Shown in pieces: positions 23,852 through 33,061 of a stretch of 51,231 nucleotides of DNA. Both the position numbers and the translations under genes were made by a program. A model generated the notes under the pieces. That model had not been told where the DNA came from, did no database searches, and saw only the letters and a list, made by a program, of their open reading frames with translations. Within the stretch, counting starts at the first letter, position 1. Every line of letters begins with the position of its first letter. The stretch is from Paenibacillus sp. (GTDB taxonomy: Bacteria > Bacillota > Bacilli > Paenibacillales > YIM-B00363): contig JAPSKX010000013.1 of assembly GCA_031181325.1 (NCBI GenBank), positions 1 to 51,231 of the forward strand. The letters run 5' to 3'.

Positions 23852-25649
23852 GTCCCGCCCCTCCTCGAACCAGTGTCATTCCCGCGTCGGAAGCGAGCGG
23901 CAGCGTCACGCGCACGACGGCGCCGTTCGGCTCGGCGTTTCGCAGAACGACCGCGGCCTGCTCGCCGTACAACAGTCTGAGCCGCTGTTTCACATTCCAA
24001 ATCCCGATATGCTCGCCCTCGTCGTCCACGACGCGTCGATCCTGTTCCAGCTCCTCGACGACCTCCGGCTTGAACCCTGGACCCGTATCCCGGACCTGAA
24101 TGAGCAACGCGGATTGCGGCGCTTCGACCATCTCCAGCCGCACCTCGATTCGCACGGGCTCGTCCAACGTGACGCCGTGCTTCACCGCGTTCTCCACGAA
24201 CGAATGCACGACCAGCGGAGGAACCGGCGTGCGAAGCAGGAACTCGGGCGCTTCGATGTCGAACGCGATTTGGTCGGGGTAACGCAGCTCCTGAATCCGC
24301 ATATAGTTCCGCACATGCTGAAGCTCGTCTCTCAGCGTGACGAAGGTCAAGTTGCTTTGAAACATATACCGGAAGTACCGCACGAGGCAAAGCGACAGCT
24401 CCTCCATGCGCGTCAAGTCCTTCATCCGGGCGAGCGTATGCATCATATTTAACGTATTGATGAAGAAATGCGGTTTGATCTGCAGCTGCAGGTGTTGGAG
24501 CTCCGATCTCTGTTTGTTTAATTGCTCCTCGTATACGCTGATGCGCAAGTCCTTGATCTCTGTCATCATGTGATTGAACGTATCGTTCACGATCTGAAAC
24601 TCTTGCGACGTAGGATACTGCTTGATCTGCATATCCAGATTCCCTTGTCGAATCCGATTCATCGTCTGAAGCAGCCGGTTGATCGGAACGAGAAGCGTCT
24701 TGCGCAGGAACAGAAACCCTACCAGAAGAATCAGCACCGAAGCGAACGGGAGAAGGTACGATATGATTCGCAACGTCGGCAAATTTTGTAATATTTGATC
24801 CTCCGGAATAAAAGCGTACAGTCCGAATTCGCCCTCGACGGACCGTTCCCCCACCGCCAGAAACCGTTCGTCGTCCCCGGTCAAATAGTAGGCGGAATCG
24901 GCGGGAAGGATCTCGACGCCGTGCTCCTTCACGAAGCCTCGATTGACGATCGCGTTCCCGTCGTCGTCGCTCAACACGGCCGCTCCCGCTTCTCCGATGC
25001 CGAGCAAATCCAGCGGCGTTAAGAATGAATTCGCGTTGATCCAAGCCCCGACGATCGAGGCGTCGTTCAGCAAGAACGCCCTGACGAGGTACGTTTGATC
25101 GCCGCGTCTTTCGATATACCACTTCCGAAGGTCTTGCCTCCCGGGGATCCCGCGGTCGATCTCCTGCGTCACGTGCTCTTTCATGCCCATGCGATCGTTC
25201 AACGTAGAACGATCTCTGAATGCGTACAAATACCGTTCGTCCGCGGGCAAATAGAGGAAGAGGCCGTCGATGACGGGGAACCGCATGACGGCTTTCGAGA
25301 TCTCGAGCTGTAACCGATGGGCGGCGAACACGCGATCGTCGGGGCTCGTAAGGAACGATATGTCCGATACATCCGTGTCCGACATGAGACCGAACAAGTA
25401 ATTGTCGACCTCGTTCAGCCTCCCGTCCAGCTGGTCCCGGTACAATGTTAGTAGATCCTTGTTGGACTCCGCCACTTGATGGCGAACGACTTCGATAGCG
25501 TATACATTCGAGTAGATGATGAAGCCGATGAACGGGACGACGATGAGCAATAAACCGGTCATCATCTTCGCGCGAATGGTGCTTCGAGTCAACCACCTTA
25601 TTCGTAGAGACATAACAGACTGCGCGGCCCCTTCCTTTTCTACTTTCAT
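23844..25649 (-). CDS. Sensor histidine kinase (YesM family)
   Basis: 601 residues from the chosen ATG. Helix 1 at about 30-50, an extracytoplasmic sensor of about 235 residues, helix 2 at about 285-308, then HAMP (PINRLLQTMNRIRQGNLD). The phospho-accepting His lies in QIKPHFFINTL (about 393), which departs slightly from the usual QINPHFLYN. ATP-binding motifs are SFVENAVKHG, DTGPGF and GIWNVKQRLRLLYG. The ATG at 25649 follows AAGGGA; the frame is open 20 codons further but without a ribosome-binding site. It overlaps the response regulator gene and should sense an external sugar, directly or through the binding protein encoded next to it. Confidence 0.94.
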   Translation of the reverse strand: MKVEKEGAAQSVMSLRIRWLTRSTIRAKMMTGLLLIVVPFIGFIIYSNVYAIEVVRHQVAESNKDLLTLYRDQLDGRLNEVDNYLFGLMSDTDVSDISFLTSPDDRVFAAHRLQLEISKAVMRFPVIDGLFLYLPADERYLYAFRDRSTLNDRMGMKEHVTQEIDRGIPGRQDLRKWYIERRGDQTYLVRAFLLNDASIVGAWINANSFLTPLDLLGIGEAGAAVLSDDDGNAIVNRGFVKEHGVEILPADSAYYLTGDDERFLAVGERSVEGEFGLYAFIPEDQILQNLPTLRIISYLLPFASVLILLVGFLFLRKTLLVPINRLLQTMNRIRQGNLDMQIKQYPTSQEFQIVNDTFNHMMTEIKDLRISVYEEQLNKQRSELQHLQLQIKPHFFINTLNMMHTLARMKDLTRMEELSLCLVRYFRYMFQSNLTFVTLRDELQHVRNYMRIQELRYPDQIAFDIEAPEFLLRTPVPPLVVHSFVENAVKHGVTLDEPVRIEVRLEMVEAPQSALLIQVRDTGPGFKPEVVEELEQDRRVVDDEGEHIGIWNVKQRLRLLYGEQAAVVLRNAEPNGAVVRVTLPLASDAGMTLVRGGAGHD

Positions 25650-25826
25650 ACTATCCCTTCTCGCTTCCGCTGACGACAACCATATTTTACGCGCGGCATT
25701 CGGCGCCACCTATGGTAGTACCGATCCCGAGGCGGCGCAAGTCCCGATCTCGACTTCTTGTTTGACCGATTTCGACTTCGAGGGAATGTTTCTATCGCTT
25801 GATACAATGAGGGAAGGAAAAACTAA

Positions 25827-26218
25827 ATGAGGGGGCCTGTCGCAGCCATGAACATAACGTTGAACACCGAACTGTGTCGAAGGTTTCACATCCGGCACCC
25901 GATTCTCTTACCGGGAATGGCCGGCATACCCGGCGTAGAATTAGCGGCGGCCGTGTCGAATGCAGGAGGACTTGATTCCGGTGATCGCAACCGGCGGAAT
26001 CATGGACGGTCGTGGATTGGTCGCCGCTCTCGTCCTTGGCGCTCAAGACGCCAACGCATTTATGAAACGCTGGGATGCGAGCGGCGTCAAGCCGCTTCCT
26101 TTCCCGACGCAAAACACAGTGACGCGCGATATTCGCAATGCGGCTTCCCGGCAAAATAACGCGGAATACATGTCGCTCTTGGGCAGGACAAGGTACTAGA
26201 ATCCTGACCGACCGATAA
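25827..26218 (+). pseudogene. Decayed nitronate monooxygenase (2-nitropropane dioxygenase family)
   Basis: Pieces of one gene in changing frames. The first frame gives the family N-terminus (TELCRRFHIRHPILLPGMAG, then ELAAAVSNAGG). At about 25965-25975 it jumps, with loss of some hundred codons and a frame change, to LIPVIATGGIMDGRGLVAALVLGAQ, the FMN phosphate-binding region. A second, in-frame loss follows, then the C-terminal part (PLPFPTQNTVTRDIRNAASRQ, NAEYMSL). A further one-base shift near 26176-26180 moves the ending WAGQGTRILTDR into another frame. Intact members have about 320-360 residues. An extended -10 (TGATACAAT, 25800-25808) still lies in front. Confidence 0.85.
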
Positions 26219-26257
26219 AAAGCGGAGGAAATCGTCTCGGATAATCCTGCGACGGGC

Positions 26258-28522
26258 TTATTCCATATTGCAATGAGCGTCTAGCCGAACCGCCTCGCCT
26301 TCCCCAGCCCTCAGCGCGATCCGAAGGTACCCCGAGAGGTCCGGCTTTATCGACCTCCCTTCAGAGAGCGCTCGAGCCCACTTACTTGACGGAATGCTTA
26401 CAACTTCGGTCCGATCGCCGAAATTCGCCAGCACCAGATACCGCCGTCCGTCGGTTCCGAGGAGCTCGATACCGCGGAGAAGTCCGCTTGTACCGAGACC
26501 TTCCAACTTTCTTGCCGACCGATCGGTCGCATACCGCGCTGTATCGGCATGGGACATGCCGGCTTGCAACACGAAGCCGGTATCCAATATCGTCTCGTTC
26601 GGTTCGAGCGACTGCAGTCCCAGCGCCATCGGACCGCAGATTTCGTCGGCATACAGGGTGCCTTCCGGCTCTTCGAATCGCAGCGATTGCTTCAGCCCGA
26701 TTTGCCTGCGCCCTGGACGATGCAGATACAGCCGGTCGGCGCCGTATACGCCGATGACGCCGAGGCGATCGTCGGCATTCGCCCAAGACGCGCTGAACGG
26801 GACGGTTTCCCGTCGCGACCCGTAGCCTTGCAGATGATGTACCCCGCCCGCGTGATAGTAGCTGCGACGATTCTCGTTATAGACGTCGTTCGGGATGAGC
26901 AGCTGCAGACCCTTGACGGCGGTAACGAAGACCCTCCGGTCCAACGCTCGGGCATGCTGGAGCACGACCATGTGCGTGTCGTCCGGCAGCGCGACGCAGA
27001 CAATCTGACTGCGAGCCAGGTCTTCCGCGTCTTTCCCTTCCGCCAGCAGCCCCTCCGTATAAGCGATCGTACTCCCCCATGTAATGAAGCCCCCTTCGAA
27101 GCTTCTCCCGGAATGGCTCTCCAGCCGTTGAGCGCTGACCTTGCCGAGACCGCCGATGCGGCCCGCCAAATTTTCTCTCCACTCCGCCATATGGCTCGCA
27201 TCCGGAGGAACGCACAACCCTTGCGGCTTCTCCGCCGCCTTCCACACCCAAGACGCGATGCGATTCGCGCTCCGATGCAAATAGGCGCCATGATAATCGT
27301 CATGCCAGTACGGAAGCGGTTCGATCGTCTCGCGCGCGGCGGCCTCTCCCGCTTTCGCCGACGCCGAACGACCCGCAAGCTCCGACCACGCCGCGCCCAT
27401 CGACAGCGCCGCCGCCCGGTCCGACTCCAGCCGCGTATAATACAACGGCGAATACCCGGCCAGAGCGCCGCACCGCTTCGACAGGAACGTGCCGTCGCCG
27501 TTCGCGTCCATCTCGCGGCGAATGTGCGCAAGCCACCCCGCCTCCATGTCCGCGCAGGCGTCGTCTCCGTATAGATCGCGCGCCAACAGCCATGCCGGAA
27601 CCAAGTACTCTTGGCAATACGTATATCTCGCCCGCGTATCCCCGCCGATCCGCATCAACCGCCCGTCAGGGAACGTACAGCTTCTAACCAACCGCCAAAG
27701 CTCGCCCGCATGATGGTACAGCGATTCCGGAGCGGCAATCCCCTTAGCCTTGCACGTGAAATGAAGCATCGCGATATTGGATAAACAGATGACCATATAA
27801 CCGACATTCAAGTATCCGTGGTGGTTCAGCGCCATCGACGCGAAGAAGTTCGCCCCGACGAACCGCTCCCACACCGGCTTCCCATCCACGATCGAGCCGT
27901 TCGTCGCATCCGAAGGAAGCGAAATCGCATTGACGAGCAGCCCGCTCCCCTTCTCCTTGTACCGCTCGGCCCGAGGACTATCCGGGTACATCGTCGCCGT
28001 GCGGTGCAGCAATGCGCCGTTCCACAGGTTGCTCTCCGGTTTGTTCTTGCCGTCCTCGTGATACAACCCGCCCACGATATCGTAATTGTCCAGAATCCAG
28101 TCGCATTCCGAGAGGAGCACCTTGCACAGCAGCGCTCGATCCGCCTCGGTCAATTCCCCTTCAATCGCGTCAACCCCGTGCATCATGCGCTCGACGCCGA
28201 GCGCGCTGATCCAGGTGTGTCCCCAGCGCGTGCCGTCCGTACAACGACGATCGCCTTCTCGATGACTGCGCAGCGAAAACCGAAGCAGCCGCAGCGCGGT
28301 ATCGAGAATGGCCTCCCGTGACATGCCCGCCCGGTTCCGGTCCAGTTCCTCCGCGGCGGCCAATACGGCATAAGCGGCGAACGCCTTCTGATTCGTCTGC
28401 ACGCCCCACCCGTTGTCGCCGGTGCCGTAACAGGTCATCCCCGCTCCGTCGGAGCTCGTGTACAGATACGGCGCCGCTCCTCTCAACCATCTCTCCAACA
28501 AAGCAATACATTCCCGCTTCAT
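26258..28522 (-). CDS. Large (alpha/alpha)-toroid protein, possible polysaccharide lyase or hydrolase
   Basis: 754 residues with no signal peptide, so cytoplasmic. Not confidently recognised. Residues 1-420 are helical with repeated aromatic/charged pairs (DNGWGVQTNQKAF, GLYHEDGKNKPESNLWNGALLHR, NHHGYLNVGYM), which looks like an (alpha/alpha)-barrel. The rest is beta-rich with regularly spaced Gly and aromatic residues. This order resembles heparinase II/III- and PL8-like lyases and some six-hairpin glycosidases, but I cannot place it in a family. The start is the second of two close ATGs because AGGGGG lies 6 bases before it. It is the last gene of the second sugar operon, 31 bp after the nucleoside-hydrolase-like gene, which argues for a role in the same catabolic route. 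Confidence 0.8.
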   Translation of the reverse strand: MKRECIALLERWLRGAAPYLYTSSDGAGMTCYGTGDNGWGVQTNQKAFAAYAVLAAAEELDRNRAGMSREAILDTALRLLRFSLRSHREGDRRCTDGTRWGHTWISALGVERMMHGVDAIEGELTEADRALLCKVLLSECDWILDNYDIVGGLYHEDGKNKPESNLWNGALLHRTATMYPDSPRAERYKEKGSGLLVNAISLPSDATNGSIVDGKPVWERFVGANFFASMALNHHGYLNVGYMVICLSNIAMLHFTCKAKGIAAPESLYHHAGELWRLVRSCTFPDGRLMRIGGDTRARYTYCQEYLVPAWLLARDLYGDDACADMEAGWLAHIRREMDANGDGTFLSKRCGALAGYSPLYYTRLESDRAAALSMGAAWSELAGRSASAKAGEAAARETIEPLPYWHDDYHGAYLHRSANRIASWVWKAAEKPQGLCVPPDASHMAEWRENLAGRIGGLGKVSAQRLESHSGRSFEGGFITWGSTIAYTEGLLAEGKDAEDLARSQIVCVALPDDTHMVVLQHARALDRRVFVTAVKGLQLLIPNDVYNENRRSYYHAGGVHHLQGYGSRRETVPFSASWANADDRLGVIGVYGADRLYLHRPGRRQIGLKQSLRFEEPEGTLYADEICGPMALGLQSLEPNETILDTGFVLQAGMSHADTARYATDRSARKLEGLGTSGLLRGIELLGTDGRRYLVLANFGDRTEVVSIPSSKWARALSEGRSIKPDLSGYLRIALRAGEGEAVRLDAHCNME

Positions 28523-28553
28523 ATGCATCCCCCTATGCGCGGCGTATCGCCGT

Positions 28554-29468
28554 TTATCGTTGCGCGCTCTCCACGATCCGATCGATCGCGGCTTGGTAGT
28601 AAGCATCCGGCTTCGTCTTCACGACATACCCGTGGGGTCCCTGCGGATCGGGAATGAATGAATTAGCCCCCGTGACCGCATCTACGAAAGCCCTCCCCTT
28701 CACGACCTTATAACCCGCCGCCTCTTCGTCACCGACGCAGGCGAGCAGTACCAGCATCGGATCCCAAGAGCTGCGGCCGTTCGGGGAGCCGTGATCCCGC
28801 AGCGCCCTTGCGACGGGGTCCTCCGGCGATGCGATCGTTCCGCCGGTGAGAATGTCGCTGGCCGTCTCCCAGCCTAGGAACGTAATCGGCGTCGGCCACC
28901 GCTTGCATACTTCGGAGCCGGCTTTGCGGGAACGCGCGTTTCTTGCGAAATTGTTTTCGAGACCGCAGCTTTCGTCCTCCCAATTGCCGGCCATCATCCA
29001 CAGCTTGCGGACCTTCGCCTGCACGAGCTCAAGTCCGGTCGACGGCGAGAGGTCGTCGCCCTCGCTGTCCAGTAATTCCGCCAACACTTGCGGGTAGCCG
29101 ATTTCGACCATGTCAAGGCGTTCCTCCGCTTCCGCTAAGCATCGACGGTACAACCGAACCGCATCCTCGGCGGCGTCGTTGCTTCCGCGCGCATGCGGAT
29201 AAGCGAGCATGTTCGCCTGATACGGCGGTCTGCCGCCGAAGTCGTCGGCCTTCCTGTCGATGCCTAGGCGGACTCCCGGACTTCCTTCCGCCGTCAAGAA
29301 CGCATCCAAAGAAGCAACCGAGTGCTCCATGCACGCGTTAATCCCGACGGCCGCAAGCTTCACGAATCCCTGCCGCTCCGCCCACAGCAGCACGCGCATG
29401 GCCACCACGTCGTCGCAATCCGTCCACCAGTCCGTACCGACCAACACCGTTCTAGTCGTATTCGTCAT
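28554..29468 (-). CDS. Nucleoside-hydrolase-fold protein
   Basis: 304 residues. The N-terminus TVLVGTDWWTDCDDVVAMR aligns with the calcium-binding DTDxGxDxDD motif of inosine-uridine nucleoside N-ribohydrolases, but the first Asp is Gly and GxD is replaced by WTD. A second conserved spot, SWDPMLVLLACVG, aligns with the C-terminal (H)DP motif and has Trp in place of His. The family splits N-glycosidic bonds of ribonucleosides. With these changes and its place between a glycosidase-like and a toroid gene, the substrate is probably a different glycoside. The start codon overlaps the stop of the upstream gene (ATGA), so translation is coupled. Confidence 0.82.
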   Translation of the reverse strand: MTNTTRTVLVGTDWWTDCDDVVAMRVLLWAERQGFVKLAAVGINACMEHSVASLDAFLTAEGSPGVRLGIDRKADDFGGRPPYQANMLAYPHARGSNDAAEDAVRLYRRCLAEAEERLDMVEIGYPQVLAELLDSEGDDLSPSTGLELVQAKVRKLWMMAGNWEDESCGLENNFARNARSRKAGSEVCKRWPTPITFLGWETASDILTGGTIASPEDPVARALRDHGSPNGRSSWDPMLVLLACVGDEEAAGYKVVKGRAFVDAVTGANSFIPDPQGPHGYVVKTKPDAYYQAAIDRIVESAQR

Positions 29469-31048
29469 CCTCTCACCCTCTTCAGCAGCGCAATCCAGTC
29501 GCCCGAGCCCGGCGCGGTGCACGCTGCGCCCGCGGCGACCGAGATCGTCCCCTCGTTCGTCCACGTCCCTTCGGAAGGCGCATACCACATAACGCTGTAT
29601 TCGCCTGCTTCCAGCTGCAGCCGCACAGTCGGCGCAGTCGTGCCGGCGTCCGCCTCTTCGTCGGTGTATACGCCCCCGAAGCCGTCCGGCGCATGGCCCT
29701 CGTAGACCGTTGGATTGGCCAAATATACGACGATGGTATCCCCGTCCTCGCTGCGTATGGCCTTGAACAACAGCGGAGCATTACCCGCGAGGTCGTCGTT
29801 CGGAACCGCTCCCGCAAGCGCGAATCCCGATTCCCGGAAAAACCGGTGAATGTGACGAAAATCGTGCGCGCCGTCCTTCAGCCTGCCGTCGCGGCAGGCA
29901 TCGTAATACCCGTACATGCCGTCAAGACCGCCGTCGAAAGGACGATACGTATGAAGACCGCCATAGGTGGCGTGCCCTCCCGACAGCAGCGAGCTCCACA
30001 TCAGCCTGCGGAAATAATAGCGCGGGTGCTTCGGAGCGCGCCAATGCTCGTACCGGTCCTCGTCCAGCACGACGGGTCGATCCCCAGCCGATCTGTACGC
30101 AAGAATTCGTTCGCCGGTCACCTGCCCGAGATCCTCGAGCGTTATGATATCCGACCAGCCCTCGCCGACGAACGAATATCCGGAGAACCGGCTCTGATGG
30201 TTCGTCAGCAGTGTTCCCCACGGCTCCAGACGGGCGAGCTCCTCGGCGATTTGCACGATGCCCGACCGGAGCCGGGATGCGGTCTCCTGCCGCTGCGCGT
30301 CCTCCCGCTCCGCGCCCACCCGCCCGCCGCTCTCCAGCGCAAGGTCGTTGGAGACGCACCATTGCACGTTCGGATACGCGGAGAAGCGGGCCACGGCTGA
30401 GCGCAGCGCCAGCATGACGGAGGGATCCCCCGTCTCGAAGCGAAGCACCGCCTCCTCGTCTTCGCCGAACGGGATCAGCTGCAGCTGGACATGCGGAAAT
30501 CGGAGATGCGCGTACGCGATGCGCCGATCCATTTCCTGCCAATAAGCGAGATGGAGGCGAGTCCGGTCCGATTGGAACAGCGCCCCGATATCGCTGCGCC
30601 CCTGGCAGAACCAGACGCGAATTTTCGTAAAGCCCGCAGCAGCCGCCTGCTCCAGATACTCCTTCCAATACGGCTCCGTATCGGCGACGTATCGATACCC
30701 CGTATCGCCGATATGCAGGAACGCCTCGCCGTTGTCGTACGCGAATTGCCGGGAATCGTCGGGATGAAGGCGCAATTTGCCGGGCAGCCTCGAAGGCTCC
30801 GCATAGAAGACGCCGCTGCGTCCGTCGAGCTCCGGATGATCGGACCGTAACGCCCAGGACCACTTGCCCGGCTGACCGCAATACGCTCTCGCTTTGAACG
30901 TTCTGCCTCCGTCGTAGAACCCTTCCGCGGAGACGACGCTGCCGTCCGGCCGCTCGAAATCCGCATGAAGTCGAACGTCGGCGTAGGGATTGCCGATGGC
31001 GCCTTGAACGGAAACCTCGATTTCGAACATGCCGAATACGAATGCCAT
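29465..31048 (-). CDS. DUF5060/DUF4038 glycoside hydrolase-like protein
   Basis: 527 residues without signal peptide. Residues 1-90 match the DUF5060 beta-sandwich (ADFERPDGSVVSAEGFYDGG, PGKWSWALRS). Residues 100-420 match the DUF4038 TIM-barrel class (GEAFLHIGDTGYRY, AAGFTKIRVW, LTNHQSRFSGYSFVGEGWSD, VLDEDRYEH, LLSGGHATYGG). The tail resembles the putative collagen-binding domain that closes these proteins (DTIVVYLANPTVYEG). Relatives include enzymes acting on plant glycans such as apiosides; the activity here is not known. The ATG at 31048 is chosen for its GGAGGTGA at 7-8 bases; a TTG at 31111 has weaker support. It follows the permease genes and overlaps the next gene. Confidence 0.85.
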   Translation of the reverse strand: MAFVFGMFEIEVSVQGAIGNPYADVRLHADFERPDGSVVSAEGFYDGGRTFKARAYCGQPGKWSWALRSDHPELDGRSGVFYAEPSRLPGKLRLHPDDSRQFAYDNGEAFLHIGDTGYRYVADTEPYWKEYLEQAAAAGFTKIRVWFCQGRSDIGALFQSDRTRLHLAYWQEMDRRIAYAHLRFPHVQLQLIPFGEDEEAVLRFETGDPSVMLALRSAVARFSAYPNVQWCVSNDLALESGGRVGAEREDAQRQETASRLRSGIVQIAEELARLEPWGTLLTNHQSRFSGYSFVGEGWSDIITLEDLGQVTGERILAYRSAGDRPVVLDEDRYEHWRAPKHPRYYFRRLMWSSLLSGGHATYGGLHTYRPFDGGLDGMYGYYDACRDGRLKDGAHDFRHIHRFFRESGFALAGAVPNDDLAGNAPLLFKAIRSEDGDTIVVYLANPTVYEGHAPDGFGGVYTDEEADAGTTAPTVRLQLEAGEYSVMWYAPSEGTWTNEGTISVAAGAACTAPGSGDWIALLKRVRG

Positions 31049-31112
31049 GGAACCGTCACCTCCGATCATGGCGGAAGGAACGATCATCTCAAGCCATCCT
31101 TTCCCGATCAAA

Positions 31113-32021
31113 TCAGCCCTTGAGCGAGCCGATCATGACGCCCTTCACGAAATATTTTTGAATGAACGGATACACGCACAAGATAGGAACCGTCGCCACG
31201 ACGATCAACGCGTATTTCAGCACGGCGGCGGCATGCGCGTTCGCGAGCTGCAGCTCCGGATCGATGATCATCGTCAGATCGACTTGGTTCATTATGAGAA
31301 TTTCCCGCAAAATAATTTGGAGCGGATACAGCTCCCGGTCATTCAGGAAGATGAGCCCGTTGAAGTAAGCGTTCCAATGTCCGACGGCCGAAAATAAAGC
31401 GATGACGGCGATGACCGCCTTCGATAACGGAAGCACGAACGAGAAGAAGAATCGAACGTCGCTGCAGCCGTCCACCTTGGCCGCCTCCAGCAGCTCGCCC
31501 GGGATCGTAGACTGGATGAAGGTTCTGGCGATAATCATGTTGTAGACGGACAAGGCGCCCGGCAACACCATCGCCCAAATCGTATTTAAGAGGCTCAGAT
31601 CCTTCATAAGAATGTAGAACGGAATCAGACCTCCGCTGAAAAACATCGTGAACGTAAACAGGAACATAAAGAGGTTCCGTCCTCTGAGCTTCGGTCTGGA
31701 CAACCCATAGGCGCAAGTCATGACGAGCGATACGTTAATTAACGTGCCTAATACGGTGTAGAGCAACGTATTTAGATAGGCGCCCCCGATATCCTTATTG
31801 CGGAAGACGGCCTCATACCCTTCCAGACTGAATTCCACCGGCCAGAGCAGCACCTTGCCCGAAGACACCGCGTTGCCGGAGGAGAAGGAAGCGGACAATA
31901 TAAACACGAGCGGATAGGTCACCGCCAGTAAAATAAATGCGAGGACAAGCCCGGATATCCAATAATACATCTTGTCCGAGACGGGAGAAGAGACCCGCTT
32001 CATGGTTGCGACGTTCTTCAC
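31113..32021 (-). CDS. Carbohydrate ABC transporter permease (LplC/YtcP type), second system
   Basis: 302 residues, six helices. The EAA loop is LEAAKVDGCSDVRFFF with FVLPLSKAVIAVIALF, and the C-terminus FIQKYFVKGVMIGSLKG is typical of the branch. A GTG start is preferred: GGAGAG lies 9 bases before it, whereas the ATG six codons later has no such site. It lies 16 bp after its LplB-type partner. It shares the fold but little detailed sequence with the permease of the first system, so the two importers are not a recent duplication. Confidence 0.92.
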   Translation of the reverse strand: MKNVATMKRVSSPVSDKMYYWISGLVLAFILLAVTYPLVFILSASFSSGNAVSSGKVLLWPVEFSLEGYEAVFRNKDIGGAYLNTLLYTVLGTLINVSLVMTCAYGLSRPKLRGRNLFMFLFTFTMFFSGGLIPFYILMKDLSLLNTIWAMVLPGALSVYNMIIARTFIQSTIPGELLEAAKVDGCSDVRFFFSFVLPLSKAVIAVIALFSAVGHWNAYFNGLIFLNDRELYPLQIILREILIMNQVDLTMIIDPELQLANAHAAAVLKYALIVVATVPILCVYPFIQKYFVKGVMIGSLKG

Positions 32022-32037
32022 GGCGTAGCGCTCTCCT

Positions 32038-32958
32038 TTACCATAGACTTGTATCGCTTATCTTCTTTGCCGCGAAATTGACGAAAACGAGCAGCACAAA
32101 GTTAATCAGCGAGTTAAACAGGCCGATCGCGGTCGCGAACGAGAAATCTCCCGTTCCGATGGTGAGGCCCACCTTGTACACATACGTCGAGATGACTTCG
32201 CTGCTGGCAAGGTTCAAATCGTTCTGCATCAGGAATACCTTCTCGAAGCCCACATCCATTAAGTTGCCGGCCGCGAGGATGAGCATAATGGTCGCCGTAG
32301 GCAAGATCGAAGGAAAGTCGATATGTCGTACACGCTGCAGGCGCGTCGCGCCGTCGATTTGGGCGGCCTCGTGCAAGTGCTCGTCGACCGAGGACAAGGC
32401 CGCGATATAGATAATGCTGCTCCATCCCAGACCTTGCCAAATCCCCGACCATACATACAAATGTTGGAACGCCTCCGGCTTGGCGAATACGTCCGGCAAC
32501 AGCGCGTCGGTCAGCAACGTGTAGATGCCGCCGAACGCCCCGGTCCGGGGGTTAAACAGCTGGATGAGCATGCCGACGATCACGACCGTCGAAATAAAGT
32601 GCGGCATGTACGATACGGATTGCACGATCTTCTTGAACTTATGTCCGGTGAAGGAATTGAGGATCAAGGCGAACAGTATGGGCAATGGAAACCCGATCAC
32701 CAGACTGTAGAAGGCCAACGAAATCGTGTTCCATAAGATGCGCTCGAACTGGTAAGAATCGAAAAATCGTTTGAAATTGTCGAAGCCGACCCAATCGCTG
32801 GCCCATATACCGGCCGTAAAGTCGTATTCCTTGAACGCAAGCTGAATGCCCGCCATGGGCACATAGGCGAAGATCAAAATAAAAATGACGGAAGGCACAA
32901 GAAACAGATACATCTGCCAATCCGGCAATAACGCCTTATTCCGGTTCCCCCGTTGCAT
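32038..32958 (-). CDS. Carbohydrate ABC transporter permease (LplB type), second system
   Basis: 306 residues. Family marks are MYLFLVPSVIFILIFAYVPMAG, VSYMPHFISTVVIVGM and the EAA loop HEAAQIDGATRLQRVRHIDFPSI. GGGG lies 9 bases before the ATG. It follows the solute-binding protein gene after a GC-rich gap of 103 bp that may hold a hairpin (GCCGG...CCGGC), a common way to keep more binding protein than permease. No ATPase gene is nearby. Confidence 0.93.
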   Translation of the reverse strand: MQRGNRNKALLPDWQMYLFLVPSVIFILIFAYVPMAGIQLAFKEYDFTAGIWASDWVGFDNFKRFFDSYQFERILWNTISLAFYSLVIGFPLPILFALILNSFTGHKFKKIVQSVSYMPHFISTVVIVGMLIQLFNPRTGAFGGIYTLLTDALLPDVFAKPEAFQHLYVWSGIWQGLGWSSIIYIAALSSVDEHLHEAAQIDGATRLQRVRHIDFPSILPTATIMLILAAGNLMDVGFEKVFLMQNDLNLASSEVISTYVYKVGLTIGTGDFSFATAIGLFNSLINFVLLVFVNFAAKKISDTSLW

Positions 32959-33061
32959 AGCCGTCGATCCCCTCTCTGCGCGCCGGATCGGCGGCCGGCA
33001 GACAGGATCGTTCCCGTCCGCAAAGCCGCCATGCCGCCTGCGCCTTATCGTTCCGTTCGCA

